This document shows positions 8,002-17,086 of a stretch of DNA of 64,000 bases, piece by piece (within the stretch, counting starts at the first letter, position 1; each line of letters opens with the position of its first letter). The notes beneath the pieces are model-generated. The model saw only the letters and a program-made list of their open reading frames with translations, was not told where the DNA came from and did no database searches. A program made the translations under genes and the position numbers. The DNA is from Virgibacillus_O sediminis (GTDB lineage Bacteria; Bacillota; Bacilli; Bacillales; Amphibacillaceae). Where the stretch lies: assembly GCF_042643265.1 (NCBI RefSeq), contig NZ_JBHRRZ010000035.1, positions 11,870 to 75,869 on the forward strand. Direction: 5' to 3'.

Positions 8002-9321
8002 ATGAAAGCACTCACTGGTTTTTTTGATCGGATGATTCAGCGTTATCTGCCCGATGCTTTCTTGTTTGCGGTCATCCTGACGTTTGTTGTATTTGTGGCA
8101 GGGATTTTGTTCACAGACAGTGGTCCGGTGCAGATGGTCGACCATTGGGGCAGCGGATTCTGGGATCTTCTGGCCTTCGCCATGCAGATGTCCCTTGTAG
8201 TCATCACCGGATATATTCTAGCCAGTGCGCCTGTGATACGGCGGGCACTGGGGAGGCTTAGCACGTTGGCGAAGACACCTGTACAGGCGATCATGCTTGT
8301 TACCTTTGTTGCATTGGTTGCCTGCCTGATCAACTATGGATTCGGATTAGTAGTTGGTGCATTATTTGCCATCCATGTAGCAAAAAGGGTTCCGTCGGTG
8401 GACTACCGGCTTCTAATCGCGAGCGCCTACAGCGGGATGCTTGTATGGCATGGAGGTTTTTCTGCTTCGATTCCTTTATTGCTGGCGACACCAGGGCATT
8501 TTCTAGAAGATACCATCGGGACAATTCCTGTTACGGAAACACTGTTCAGCCCGTTTAATATCTTCATTGTCCTGTTCCTGGTTGTCACGCTGCCATTCTT
8601 TAACCGGTACTTAATGAAAGGAAGCGACCCACTAGGAAACACGGATGCTTCGCTGTGGAAAGAGGAGGAAGAGGAGATCCATACGGGAGTGCAGCCATCC
8701 ACTCCGGCTGAGCGGTTGGAGAACAGTCAGACCGTTTCTCTTCTTATTGGAATCATGGGTCTTGCCTACATCTTCTATCATTTTGCAATGAATGGGTTCG
8801 ACTTGAATATTAATATCGTCAACTTCATTTTCCTTTTTCTCGGCATCCTGTTTCACCGGACACCAAAGCGTTTCCTGGATACCGTCATGAAGGGTGTGAA
8901 GAATGCTGCCGGCATTATTGTGCAGTTCCCATTTTACGCTGGGATCATGGGCATGATGGTTGCCTCTGGGCTGTCCCAGCAGATATCCGAGTGGTTTCTC
9001 AGCTTTTCCACTGAGTTCACGTATCCGCTATTCGCCTTTCTAAGCGCGGGCCTTGTCAACTTCTTCGTCCCGTCCGGGGGTGGACAGTGGGCCGTACAGG
9101 GTCCGATTATGATTCCTGCCGCCATGGAAATTGGCGTCAGTACGGCGAAAACTGCCATGGCCGTCGCTTGGGGAGATGCCTGGACCAATATGATCCAGCC
9201 ATTCTGGGCCCTGCCCGTTCTAGCCATTGCCGGCTTGAAGGTTCGGGACATCATGGGCTTCTGTGTGATGATCCTGTTCTACAGTTTCATCCCGATCACC
9301 CTCGCTCTATTATTCTTGTAG
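8002..9321 (+). CDS. atoE: Short-chain fatty acid transporter, AtoE family
   Basis: 439 residues, polytopic membrane protein. It shows the AtoE/TIGR00366 pattern: N-terminal RYLPDAFLFAVILT, central GMLVWHGGFSASIPLLLATP and C-terminal FFVPSGGGQWAVQGPI. AtoE takes up short-chain fatty acids such as acetoacetate or butyrate. AAGGGGG lies 7 bases before the ATG. It stands alone but would fit with the hydroxybutyrate genes at 41.4-44.7 kb; that link is an inference. A strong bidirectional terminator follows. Confidence 0.88.
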   Translation: MKALTGFFDRMIQRYLPDAFLFAVILTFVVFVAGILFTDSGPVQMVDHWGSGFWDLLAFAMQMSLVVITGYILASAPVIRRALGRLSTLAKTPVQAIMLVTFVALVACLINYGFGLVVGALFAIHVAKRVPSVDYRLLIASAYSGMLVWHGGFSASIPLLLATPGHFLEDTIGTIPVTETLFSPFNIFIVLFLVVTLPFFNRYLMKGSDPLGNTDASLWKEEEEEIHTGVQPSTPAERLENSQTVSLLIGIMGLAYIFYHFAMNGFDLNINIVNFIFLFLGILFHRTPKRFLDTVMKGVKNAAGIIVQFPFYAGIMGMMVASGLSQQISEWFLSFSTEFTYPLFAFLSAGLVNFFVPSGGGQWAVQGPIMIPAAMEIGVSTAKTAMAVAWGDAWTNMIQPFWALPVLAIAGLKVRDIMGFCVMILFYSFIPITLALLFL

Positions 9322-9328
9322 ATAATGG

Positions 9329-9374
9329 AAAACTGCCTCCAGTGGCTGAATCGCTCGCCGCTGGAGGCAGTTTT
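9329..9374. terminator. Bidirectional terminator between atoE and the M20 gene
   Basis: A 14-bp perfect stem, AAAACTGCCTCCAG with CTGGAGGCAGTTTT, lies between convergent genes with T-runs on both sides. Confidence 0.9.
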
Positions 9375-9395
9375 ATATAGGTAGAAATCAGAGTT

Positions 9396-10697
9396 TTACG
9401 CTTCTTTTACTTTGCCTTCGAGGAAGGTTTTCAGTACATGGACGGTCTTTACACAGTCGTTGAGATCAGACCATTCGGCAGGATTGTGGCTGACACCATC
9501 CTTGCTCTTCACAAACAGCATGGCGATCGGAAGCTTTGTACCGATGATCATAGCATCATGGCCGGCACCGCTCGGCAGCCGGTATGGACGGATACCATTG
9601 GACTCCACTGCCTGCTCGAGCTGATGTTGGACCTCCTCCCCAATCGGTACTGGAGTGATCCGCATTTTTTCCTCACTTTCCAGTTCAATGCCGTGTTTGC
9701 CGGAGATGCTGTTGGCGAGTCCTTCCACCTGGCTTAACAGCGTGTCCCGTGTACTCTCGGCAATATCCCGGATGTCGACGAAGACGGCCACCTTGCCAGG
9801 GATTACATTGACGCCGTTCGGGTCGACATGCATTTTACCAACTGTAGCAACTGCCGAGTCACTGATTTTTCCTGGCAGCTGGTTCACCTGAAAAATGAAT
9901 TCACTGGCCGCAACCAGGGGATCCTGTCGGTCATTCATCGGGGTATTGCCTGCATGGCCGGCCTTCCCGGTAAATGTCAGTTCCAAAAAGGACGGGCCCG
10001 CAATTCCAGTAACAATCCCGCATGGCAGGTTTTCTTTCTCCAAACGTTTCCCCTGTTCAATATGGACCTCAACAAACATGTCAATCTCCTCAAGGTTCCG
10101 TTTCGCCTCCAAGAAACTCTCCGGTGAAAGGCCGACATCCTTCACAACCTCTGTAAAACTCCGGCCCTCACTATCACTCTGCTTCTTTTTCTCCTCGATA
10201 TCAATTTCTCCCATCATTGCTTCACTGCCGTTGAAGCCGCCATGGAAACGGGAGCCTTCCTCATCACTGAAAATGACCACCTCATATGGCTTGTTCGGCT
10301 GAAACCCGGCCTCTTTCCATGCTTCGGCCACTTCGAGAGCGGACAGAACCCCGAGCGGCCCATCAAAATGGCCGCCATTCGGCACACTGTCTACATGCGA
10401 ACCGCTCAACACAGCCGGCAGGGAATCATCTTTTCCGGCGAGCCGGCCGAATACATTGCCTGCCCCGTCCTGCCGCACTTCCAATCCAGCTTCACGCATC
10501 CAGGATTTCACCAGTTCCTTCGCCTCTTGTTCCTCCAGTGAGAACCCAGGCCGTTTCGATCCTTTGTCTTCCGTCAGGCCGATTTTTGACAGCTCCCCCA
10601 GCCTTTTCGCCAGCCTGGCGCCCGAGATACCATCCCGATCCTCACTGTCGTCATAGTCCTTAAGCAGCATTTCTTCCAAATGAAACTTCCCTGTCAT
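9396..10697 (-). CDS. M20-family amidohydrolase (N-carbamoyl-L-amino acid hydrolase / allantoate amidohydrolase type)
   Basis: 433 residues, slightly longer than the usual ~410 through an acidic N-terminal extension. Dinuclear zinc site: SGSHVDSVPNGGHFDG (His, Asp), FSDEEGSRF (Glu pair), EVHIEQG (His) and a C-terminal SHNPAEWS (His). A dimerisation-domain HAGNTPMNDRQDP supplies the substrate-binding Arg/Asn. The family hydrolyses N-carbamoyl amino acids, allantoate or ureidoglycolate, and sequence reading cannot pick one. GGGAGG lies 9 bases before the ATG. No hydantoinase or purine-degradation genes adjoin it. Confidence 0.85.
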   Translation of the reverse strand: MTGKFHLEEMLLKDYDDSEDRDGISGARLAKRLGELSKIGLTEDKGSKRPGFSLEEQEAKELVKSWMREAGLEVRQDGAGNVFGRLAGKDDSLPAVLSGSHVDSVPNGGHFDGPLGVLSALEVAEAWKEAGFQPNKPYEVVIFSDEEGSRFHGGFNGSEAMMGEIDIEEKKKQSDSEGRSFTEVVKDVGLSPESFLEAKRNLEEIDMFVEVHIEQGKRLEKENLPCGIVTGIAGPSFLELTFTGKAGHAGNTPMNDRQDPLVAASEFIFQVNQLPGKISDSAVATVGKMHVDPNGVNVIPGKVAVFVDIRDIAESTRDTLLSQVEGLANSISGKHGIELESEEKMRITPVPIGEEVQHQLEQAVESNGIRPYRLPSGAGHDAMIIGTKLPIAMLFVKSKDGVSHNPAEWSDLNDCVKTVHVLKTFLEGKVKEA

Positions 10698-10802
10698 CTC
10701 CGTCGTCCTCCCTATGTAACAGGCCGATGCCTAACACCGCCCTTTTCCGATTTTTATAAACAAATTCATTATAACAGAGAATGGGAGATGTGTGGTGAGG
10801 TG

Positions 10803-10948
10803 GGTACGGCCCGAATGGGAGGCGCTGGGGCCCGAGTGGGAAGTGATGGCGCCCGAGTGTGCGTGGGTGCGGCCCGAGTGCAAGGTGGTGGCGCCTGAGT
10901 TGCGGTGCGTGCGGCCCGAGTGGGAGGTGCTGGCGCCCGAGTGGGGCA
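10803..10948 (+). repeat. 21-nt-period GCCCGAGT array, cluster 1 (7 units)
   Basis: Seven units of exactly 21 nt, each with the core CCCGAGT (first unit CCCGAAT, fifth CCTGAGT) and 13-14 variable G-rich bases. Units tend to alternate GCGGCCCGAGT and GGCGCCCGAGT. It lies between the start of the M20 gene and the end of the FUSC gene. Because 21 is divisible by 3 and stop codons are rare, open frames here are artefacts. Confidence 0.9.
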
Positions 10949-10960
10949 TCGGGCGGCTCT

Positions 10961-12868
10961 TTATTTTCTTAACTGCAATGCTGCCTGGAGGTCGGCAATT
11001 TCTTTTTGGATATGGGGGTGACCTGGCAGTTCAGGGACTTTTCTCGTTGTAAGAGAATGTCTTTGTTTGGCTGCCTGGGCCATCCTTTCAAAGATGAGCA
11101 GCAGCTGAGCCATGTCCACATCTGTCAGGATCGGTCGGTCAGGGCGCTTAGCTGCAGCTTCGAGCAGGTATCCTAGCTGTTTGACGGAAAAGATAATCGG
11201 CCAGAGATGATTCAGGATACGCTTATTTCGCGGTATTTCTCCCAATGCCGTCGAGTAGACAAGATCGAGATTATTCAGATTGGTCAGCATCTTGCGCATG
11301 TCCCCGCTGTCTTCTACAGCCTCTTTATCTTGATTGTCGGAAAACAGCTGAACCAACAGTTGCATTTGGCTGCGGATTGTTTTGGCCAGCAGATGCGGGA
11401 GCCTGCTGGATGCGGATCTTCTGCCAATCAGAAACGTGCCGAGCAAACCGATGGAACAGCCGATAAGGACATCGGTAACCCTGATGGTCGCAAATACTCC
11501 GACATCAAAAATTTGGGTGGAGTTTTCCGCCATAAAGATGGCTGTCGATGTAAAAAAGAATGCAGCAAGGGCGTAGTTCCGCGGGATGAACATCTCTGCC
11601 CCGAACGTCAGGAGTACAATGATGATGGCGATCATCCAGCCATCCGGTTGGGATGACAGCAGGATACTGGCGATGAATATCCCGATAATTGTTCCGACCG
11701 AACGCTGAATGGCCCGATGGAAAGTGGTCATTACCGTCGTCCCCATCATCACAGCGGCACAGGACAATGGAATCCAATAGGCACGGTCAAAGTCAAACGA
11801 AAAGGCGATCAGTGCAGCAATAGTCAGAACGAAGCCATTGCGAAGCGACGAAATGAACACGATGGAATTTTTATGCAAGGCCCCGGCGAACAAAGATCGA
11901 AGCGGCGGCCTTCTAAAGTGAATTTCTTTTTCTATTGCCTTTTGGGGATCTTCCAGGACCTCTGCTATTTCCTTGAGGCGGTCTGCCAGGCGTTTGAGCA
12001 TCGGATATTCTTCATACTCTTTCCGTTCCGGAATCGATCTGTTTTTATCGATCGATTCAGCAACACGGTGAACCGCCTCACTGAATTCATTAGGGACCCG
12101 GTTCCCATACAGCACCTGATACTCGGCTACTTCGGAAAAGATATGGTTTGCCTGTTCATATAAATAGTATAACTTCCTTGATTCCGCGGACTTGTCCCAG
12201 GATATATACCCGGCAGACAGGGTGTCGCCAGTGGTTTTGATTTGCTGGAGCGTTTTTTCTCTTGCCTCGCCAAATGCTTCTGTCCCTGCCGAATCAAGCA
12301 AAGAACCCAATTCACTATAGACAGCCTTCAATGCCTTGATTTCCGGCCCCCGGCGGCTTACAAACCAGCCGGACATGGCGACCACCCAGGACAGCATCCC
12401 GCCAAGAAATACCAGTCCGGCACGGATTGGTGCTTCCGCCGGGTTGATATCCATGGCAGATGCGATGGTAAACGCCAACACAAAGAAGATGGCATCCGGC
12501 CCCGGAAATTTCAACGTCCCGAAAAGGAACGTGACAAACGCCCCGATGAAGCCGACCGTTACTGCCATTGCAAGGGGGTACGGAGCTAGCAATGTACCAA
12601 TCCCGACCGCTGCAGCCAACCCCAAAGCGACGAAAAACAGCTTTTTGGCACGCTGGGCAAGCGGCTCATTGAACATATATAAAAAGGTAAAGCTCCCGAT
12701 ACTGCCATACATGCCGTATTGGAAGTTTCCCAGCAGCAGGCCGAGAAAAATCGGGGTACCCGCACAGATTCCGGCCAGAATAGCTTTGATCCATGGGAAG
12801 GGCACTTTCTTGATTTCAAAGGCCTGTTTAACAGCCGTCCAAAATGTATGATCACTAGAATTACTCAT
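10961..12868 (-). CDS. FUSC family membrane protein (aromatic acid exporter / fusaric-acid-resistance type)
   Basis: 635 residues with the duplicated FUSC layout: membrane helices at about 25-165, a long cytoplasmic helical region (170-340), a second helix bundle at about 345-490, and a soluble tail. The second half carries RAIQRSVGTIIGIFI, typical of the family. Members export aromatic or hydroxybenzoic acids or antibiotics; the substrate here is unknown. GAGGAGC precedes the ATG. A second FUSC gene is at 19993-22146. Confidence 0.82.
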   Translation of the reverse strand: MSNSSDHTFWTAVKQAFEIKKVPFPWIKAILAGICAGTPIFLGLLLGNFQYGMYGSIGSFTFLYMFNEPLAQRAKKLFFVALGLAAAVGIGTLLAPYPLAMAVTVGFIGAFVTFLFGTLKFPGPDAIFFVLAFTIASAMDINPAEAPIRAGLVFLGGMLSWVVAMSGWFVSRRGPEIKALKAVYSELGSLLDSAGTEAFGEAREKTLQQIKTTGDTLSAGYISWDKSAESRKLYYLYEQANHIFSEVAEYQVLYGNRVPNEFSEAVHRVAESIDKNRSIPERKEYEEYPMLKRLADRLKEIAEVLEDPQKAIEKEIHFRRPPLRSLFAGALHKNSIVFISSLRNGFVLTIAALIAFSFDFDRAYWIPLSCAAVMMGTTVMTTFHRAIQRSVGTIIGIFIASILLSSQPDGWMIAIIIVLLTFGAEMFIPRNYALAAFFFTSTAIFMAENSTQIFDVGVFATIRVTDVLIGCSIGLLGTFLIGRRSASSRLPHLLAKTIRSQMQLLVQLFSDNQDKEAVEDSGDMRKMLTNLNNLDLVYSTALGEIPRNKRILNHLWPIIFSVKQLGYLLEAAAKRPDRPILTDVDMAQLLLIFERMAQAAKQRHSLTTRKVPELPGHPHIQKEIADLQAALQLRK

Positions 12869-13117
12869 GTAGCAGCTCCTCTTTCTGATAAAACTTTATA
12901 TATAAAATGGTGACACACTCCCTCCATTTTACGCCCTTTTTTCCATCCCATCAAAATAAGCGGGTTTCTGAAGAGGGGTTGATGGCCTATGATTATGGGT
13001 CAAGGCTTGAGGTCGATGGGTCGCGCTCCCCCGATCCGCTGCTTCAGCTTGTACAGTTTATCCTGTACCAGAATATTCAACACACCTATGCGGACATAGA
13101 CATAAACATAAACAAAC

Positions 13118-13160
13118 CGTAACGATTACTATTTACAAAACGTAATCATTACGGTATTAT
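13118..13160 (+). promoter_or_regulatory. Two Zur boxes and promoter of znuA
   Basis: CGTAATCATTACG (13141-13153) is a perfect Zur palindrome. CGTAACGATTACT (13118-13130) is a second, weaker copy. The perfect box fills the 17-base spacer between -35 TTTACA (13132-13137) and -10 TATTAT (13155-13160), so bound Zur would block RNA polymerase. Confidence 0.88.
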
Positions 13161-13206
13161 TTTATTCATAACTTATATTTGACGTGGATAAGGAGTGAAG
13201 ATCACA

Positions 13207-14214
13207 GTGAAAAGCATGAAAGCACTTATTACCTTAGTTATTATTGCAATGGTTGCGGCGGGCTGCACTTCCGAAGAGCAATCATCGCCTGCTGGGGCAG
13301 ATGAGGGACTTACGATATATACTACCCTCTACCCGATTCAGTATGCGGCAGAAAGGATAGGCGGAGATACCGTCACAGTGGAATCTGTCCTACCTCCGGG
13401 AGTGGATGCACACACCTTTGAACTGACAAGCAGGGATATGACCGCGATTGCTGAAGGAGATGCCTTCATCTATATGGGCGCTGGTATGGAGGGATTTGCC
13501 GAATCAGCTGCGGAGGCACTGTCCTCCCAGGATGTTAAGCTGGTCGAACTTGGGCAAAATGAAGAACTCTTCCGGCCAAGTGAGGGTGTAGATGCTCATG
13601 AGGATGAAGAAGAGGGACATGAACATGCGGAGGAATCCCATGAAGAAGGTCATGGCAACGGGCATGGCGAGCATGACGGACATAACCATGGCGATCACGA
13701 TCCACATGTATGGCTCGACCCTGTCAGGATGCAGGAGATGGCCGATATGGTCAAAGAGGAGCTTATCGCTCTGAATCCGGATGCGGAGCAGGCATATGAG
13801 GAAAACTTCTCCGGCCTGAAGGAAGACTTGCATCAGCTGGACGAAGATTTTATAAGCTCATTGGAAGGCAAAGAAAACAAGCATCTCCTTGTATCCCATG
13901 CAGCGTACGGGTACTGGGAGGAACGATACGGCATCGAGCAGATTTCCGTGAATGGCCTGTCTTCCACCAGTGAGCCTTCCCAGAAGGAATTGACACAAAT
14001 CATTGACCTGGGCGAAAAATATGACCTAGAGTATATGGTCTATGAGCAAAACAGCTCCAACCGTGTATCCGAAATTATTCAGGAACAGCTGGGACTGGAA
14101 GCTGCCCACATTCATAACCTGGCAGTGCTCACGGAAGAAGATATCAGCAATGAAGAGGATTATTTCTCCTTAATGGAGCGGAATGCTGAGGTATTGGATG
14201 AAGTGACCAATTAA
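13207..14214 (+). CDS. znuA: Zinc ABC transporter substrate-binding lipoprotein (ZnuA/AdcA type)
   Basis: About 335 residues. The signal peptide ends in the lipobox VAAGC near residue 21. The cluster A-1 fold shows HTFELTSRDM with the first metal His. A long His/Asp/Glu-rich loop (about 125-165) precedes DPHVWLDP, and VSHAAYGYWE and a C-terminal AHIHNLA segment follow. It captures Zn(II) outside the membrane. GTG 13207 is preferred, because AAGGAGTGA lies 8 bases upstream and the GTG at 13195 overlaps it. Zur boxes sit on the promoter. No znuB or znuC follows; a terminator comes straight after the stop, so the permease must be encoded elsewhere. Confidence 0.92.
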   Translation: MKSMKALITLVIIAMVAAGCTSEEQSSPAGADEGLTIYTTLYPIQYAAERIGGDTVTVESVLPPGVDAHTFELTSRDMTAIAEGDAFIYMGAGMEGFAESAAEALSSQDVKLVELGQNEELFRPSEGVDAHEDEEEGHEHAEESHEEGHGNGHGEHDGHNHGDHDPHVWLDPVRMQEMADMVKEELIALNPDAEQAYEENFSGLKEDLHQLDEDFISSLEGKENKHLLVSHAAYGYWEERYGIEQISVNGLSSTSEPSQKELTQIIDLGEKYDLEYMVYEQNSSNRVSEIIQEQLGLEAAHIHNLAVLTEEDISNEEDYFSLMERNAEVLDEVTN

Positions 14215-14225
14215 TTAGATTATGT

Positions 14226-14259
14226 AAAAAGACCGGGCAGAGGGTTGCCCGGTCTTTTT
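14226..14259 (+). terminator. Terminator of znuA
   Basis: A 14-bp stem, AAAAAGACCGGGCA with TGCCCGGTCTTTTT, lies 11 bases after the stop. Confidence 0.92.
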
Positions 14260-14273
14260 AATTGGGATGAGAT

Positions 14274-14479
14274 CGGCGCCCGAGTCAGAGCGGCTGTGGC
14301 ACGAGTGCGGCTTCCTGGCGCCCGAGTCAGAGCCGGTGCGGACGAGTGTAGTTGCTTGGCGCCCGAGTCCGAGCGGTTGCGGCACGAGTGCGGTTGCTTG
14401 GCGTCCGAGTCAGAGCCGGTGCGGCACGAGTGCGGATGCCTGGCGCCCGAGTCCAAGCGGGTGTAGACCGAGTGCCGGG
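14274..14479 (+). repeat. 21-nt-period GCCCGAGT array, cluster 2 (about 10 units)
   Basis: About ten units, nine of 21 nt or 20 nt (one single-base loss), alternating GGCGCCCGAGT and GCGGCACGAGT. Unit pairs are more alike within this cluster than to other clusters, for example the recurring AGAGCCGGTGCGG. The array fills the whole gap from the znuA terminator to the stop codon of the convergent cyclodeaminase gene and touches that stop. Confidence 0.9.
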
Positions 14480-15463
14480 TTACAATTCCGCCTGTACTCC
14501 AATCCCTGCACCTTTCAGTTTATTATATACACCTATTGCTACGACAAGGTCAAAGTAGGCGGCGCCGACGGATTTGAAGAAGGTGATTTCTTCCTCCGAC
14601 TCCCGGATCGGGCTGTAATCCCCTCCGAGTTCACTGAGTTCAGCATAGACGGAGGAGAAGCTCCAGTCGGTTTCGGCATCGGCATGGATCAGCTCGCCTG
14701 CTTCATCCTTGACGCCGGCCAGGTCATCGACGACAATTTTCCCTGCTCGGTCGATGGTTGTCTGATCCACCTCGCGCATCGATGGCAGGAAGGATCCGAC
14801 CCCGTTGATGTGGGTTCCTTCCTTTAATAATTCCCCATTGAATACTGGATCTTTGGAGCGGGTGGCACAACAGATGACATCGGCTGCTGCAAGCACATCT
14901 TCAGAACTGTCACAGACCTCGACATCGACCTCCACGCCGAAGTCCTCCAACTTTTGCTTGAACCTGACCGCTTTTTCCCTGGTGCGGTTATATAGCTTCA
15001 TCGAGGTGATGTTCCGCACCTCCAGCATAGCGAGCACCTGCTCGAACGCCATCCCTCCGGTGCCGATTACGCCGAGCACGCTGGCATTTTCCCTTGCGAG
15101 TTTTTCTGTAGCAATGCCGCTCAGTGCCCCGGTACGCAGCCTGGTCAGGTAGGACGCATCCATCATGCAGATATGCTCGCCTGTCTGTGCATCCGTCAAC
15201 ATCAGCACACCCTGGGTCGTCGGCTTTCCCTGTTGCGGATTTTGCGGGAAGATGGAGACGACTTTCACCGCCGCCATCTCCTGTGCCAGATCGGCGCCCG
15301 GCATATATAAAGTTGAGCCCTCGTATTGCGGAATATCAATGACCGTACGGTGCGGGCTGGTGATGGAACCTCCCTTTTTAGAGATGAGCCCCTGCTTCAC
15401 ATCAGCAATTGCTTCCCTCATTCCGTAATGGTCCTGTATTTCCTTCCCTGATAAAATAAGCAT
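14480..15463 (-). CDS. Ornithine cyclodeaminase / mu-crystallin family protein
   Basis: 327 residues. NAD-binding segment GVIGTGGMAFEQ at about 125-137, preceded by the family substrate region TRLRTGALSGIATEKLA. Members are ornithine cyclodeaminase, alanine dehydrogenase, ketimine reductase or tauropine-type enzymes, and the exact substrate cannot be read from sequence. It follows an MFS symporter by 18 bases on the same strand, with a divergent XRE-cupin regulator beyond. That suggests import and catabolism of one amino acid-like compound. Confidence 0.82.
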   Translation of the reverse strand: MLILSGKEIQDHYGMREAIADVKQGLISKKGGSITSPHRTVIDIPQYEGSTLYMPGADLAQEMAAVKVVSIFPQNPQQGKPTTQGVLMLTDAQTGEHICMMDASYLTRLRTGALSGIATEKLARENASVLGVIGTGGMAFEQVLAMLEVRNITSMKLYNRTREKAVRFKQKLEDFGVEVDVEVCDSSEDVLAAADVICCATRSKDPVFNGELLKEGTHINGVGSFLPSMREVDQTTIDRAGKIVVDDLAGVKDEAGELIHADAETDWSFSSVYAELSELGGDYSPIRESEEEITFFKSVGAAYFDLVVAIGVYNKLKGAGIGVQAEL

Positions 15464-15481
15464 CTATTTCTTCCTTTCTCT

Positions 15482-16801
15482 CTATGTTGTGATTTTGGCT
15501 TCGTTGGTTGGGATGACTGCATCCTCCTCATCGAGATCCTGTGCTCTGCGATCCTGGACAGCCGTTACGGCAATCAGGGAAATGACCGCAGTCAGGATAA
15601 TATACAAAGCAACCGGTACATAGGAATTGTCAAACCGGATCAGCAAGGCGGTTGCGACAAGCGGCGCCGTACCCCCGGCAAGTGCTGCACCAATCTGATA
15701 GCCCAGGGAAATTCCTGTGTAACGAACCTTTGCACTGAAAATTTCCGAGAACATCGTACCAAGAACTGCGGTGATCGGCGCCCAGATAATACCGAGGCCG
15801 ATGATAGTCGCCAACATCAACAATGCAACTGAACCTTGGTGAATGAGCCAGAAATACGGGAATGCATACAGCGCCATCATGACTGCTCCCCCGATATATA
15901 GCGGCTTCCTGCCAATTTTATCGGATAAAGCCCCCATGATCGGCATCATAATCGTTGTAATGATTGTACCAATTGTTACAGCATTCAATGCATTGGTTTC
16001 TGTAAAGCTCAGATTAGACGTTGCGTAGGAAACAATGAATGTACCAAAAATGTAAAATGGAGCGGTCTCCACTACTTTCGCCCCGATGGCGATCAATACT
16101 TCCTTCCAATGATAGCGCAGGGTATCGGCAATCGGCAGTTTGGCCACCGTACCCTGCTCCTGATTCTTTTTAAACGATGGCGTTTCATCAATTCCCTTAC
16201 GGATCCAAAGGCCGAAGATAACCAGAACTGCACTCAGAATAAACGGCACCCTCCAGCCCCAGGTCATAAAAGAGCCGTCAGGCAGCAAAGTCATAATCGA
16301 TAGGGCAATCGTACCCATCAGCATCCCGAGGGTTACCCCCATCTGCGGAACACTTCCGAACAGGCCGCGCTTTTCTTTCGGTGCATATTCCACCGCAAGC
16401 AGCAGGGCCCCGCCCCATTCACCGCCAAGGCCAATACCCTGGACGAGCCTCAACGTAATCAAGAGGATAGGAGCCCAGATTCCGATGGCCTGGTATGTAG
16501 GCAGAACCCCCATCAGGAAGGTGGACATCCCCATCAAACTAAGTGTGAGGACTAATGTCTTCTTCCGCCCGATCCGGTCCCCGATATGACTGAAGATAAT
16601 TCCCCCAAATGGCCGGATTAGGAAGGCAAGCGCAAATGTTGCAAAGGCGTAGAGTGTACCGAATGCCGGGTCCTCCGTCACGAAGAACAGCTGGTTAAAC
16701 ACCAAAGCGGCTACGGTTCCATATAAAAAGTAGTCAAACCACTCGATGGCACTTCCGACAATACTGGCTACAAGCACACGCCGCATTTTCTTCTTTTCCA
16801 T
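15482..16801 (-). CDS. MFS metabolite:H+ symporter (MHS/ProP-ShiA family)
   Basis: 439 residues from the ATG at 16801, which has AGGGGTG upstream; the longer reading from 16843 has no site. Twelve membrane segments. Diagnostic MHS motifs are ASIVGSAIEWFDYFLYG at the N-terminus, RPFGGIIFSHIGDRIGRKKTL between helices 2 and 3, and GALSDKIGRKP in the second half. MHS proteins carry carboxylates, betaines, shikimate or similar compounds with protons. First gene of the operon with the cyclodeaminase. Confidence 0.88.
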   Translation of the reverse strand: MEKKKMRRVLVASIVGSAIEWFDYFLYGTVAALVFNQLFFVTEDPAFGTLYAFATFALAFLIRPFGGIIFSHIGDRIGRKKTLVLTLSLMGMSTFLMGVLPTYQAIGIWAPILLITLRLVQGIGLGGEWGGALLLAVEYAPKEKRGLFGSVPQMGVTLGMLMGTIALSIMTLLPDGSFMTWGWRVPFILSAVLVIFGLWIRKGIDETPSFKKNQEQGTVAKLPIADTLRYHWKEVLIAIGAKVVETAPFYIFGTFIVSYATSNLSFTETNALNAVTIGTIITTIMMPIMGALSDKIGRKPLYIGGAVMMALYAFPYFWLIHQGSVALLMLATIIGLGIIWAPITAVLGTMFSEIFSAKVRYTGISLGYQIGAALAGGTAPLVATALLIRFDNSYVPVALYIILTAVISLIAVTAVQDRRAQDLDEEDAVIPTNEAKITT

Positions 16802-17040
16802 TTTCTTCACCCCTATATTGAATAGTAGTTTTCTTTCTCCCACAAAAGAAATCGCTTACAATTATGATGAAAAAATATTGCATGAAGTTTTTCCCCCGGC
16901 CCTCCTTCCTGCCAAAATTTAAGTGTCACTTAAATATCTATAGTCGAATTATAAGGCAATTTTCTTTAAATTGTCAACTATCAAATTAATGATTTTTTCC
17001 TTATAATAAGAATGAAAGAGAAGAAGATTCCCGGCGGCCA

Positions 17041-17049
17041 TGCTATAAT
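17041..17049 (+). promoter_or_regulatory. Extended -10 promoter of the XRE-cupin regulator
   Basis: TGCTATAAT is a perfect extended -10 element. It lies about 38 bases before ATG 17087 and would fall inside the coding region if translation began at 17012, so it decides the start. Confidence 0.75.
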
Positions 17050-17086
17050 GAACGTTCAATTATTGCCGGCAAGAGGTGAACGACAT

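Noticed and set aside
10731..11052. Open frames of 70-90 codons on both strands across cluster 1 (and similar ones at 14245-14827, 41000 and 57703-58203)
   Set aside because: They are produced by the 21-nt repeat (a multiple of three, few stops), are open in several frames at once, and lack ribosome sites.
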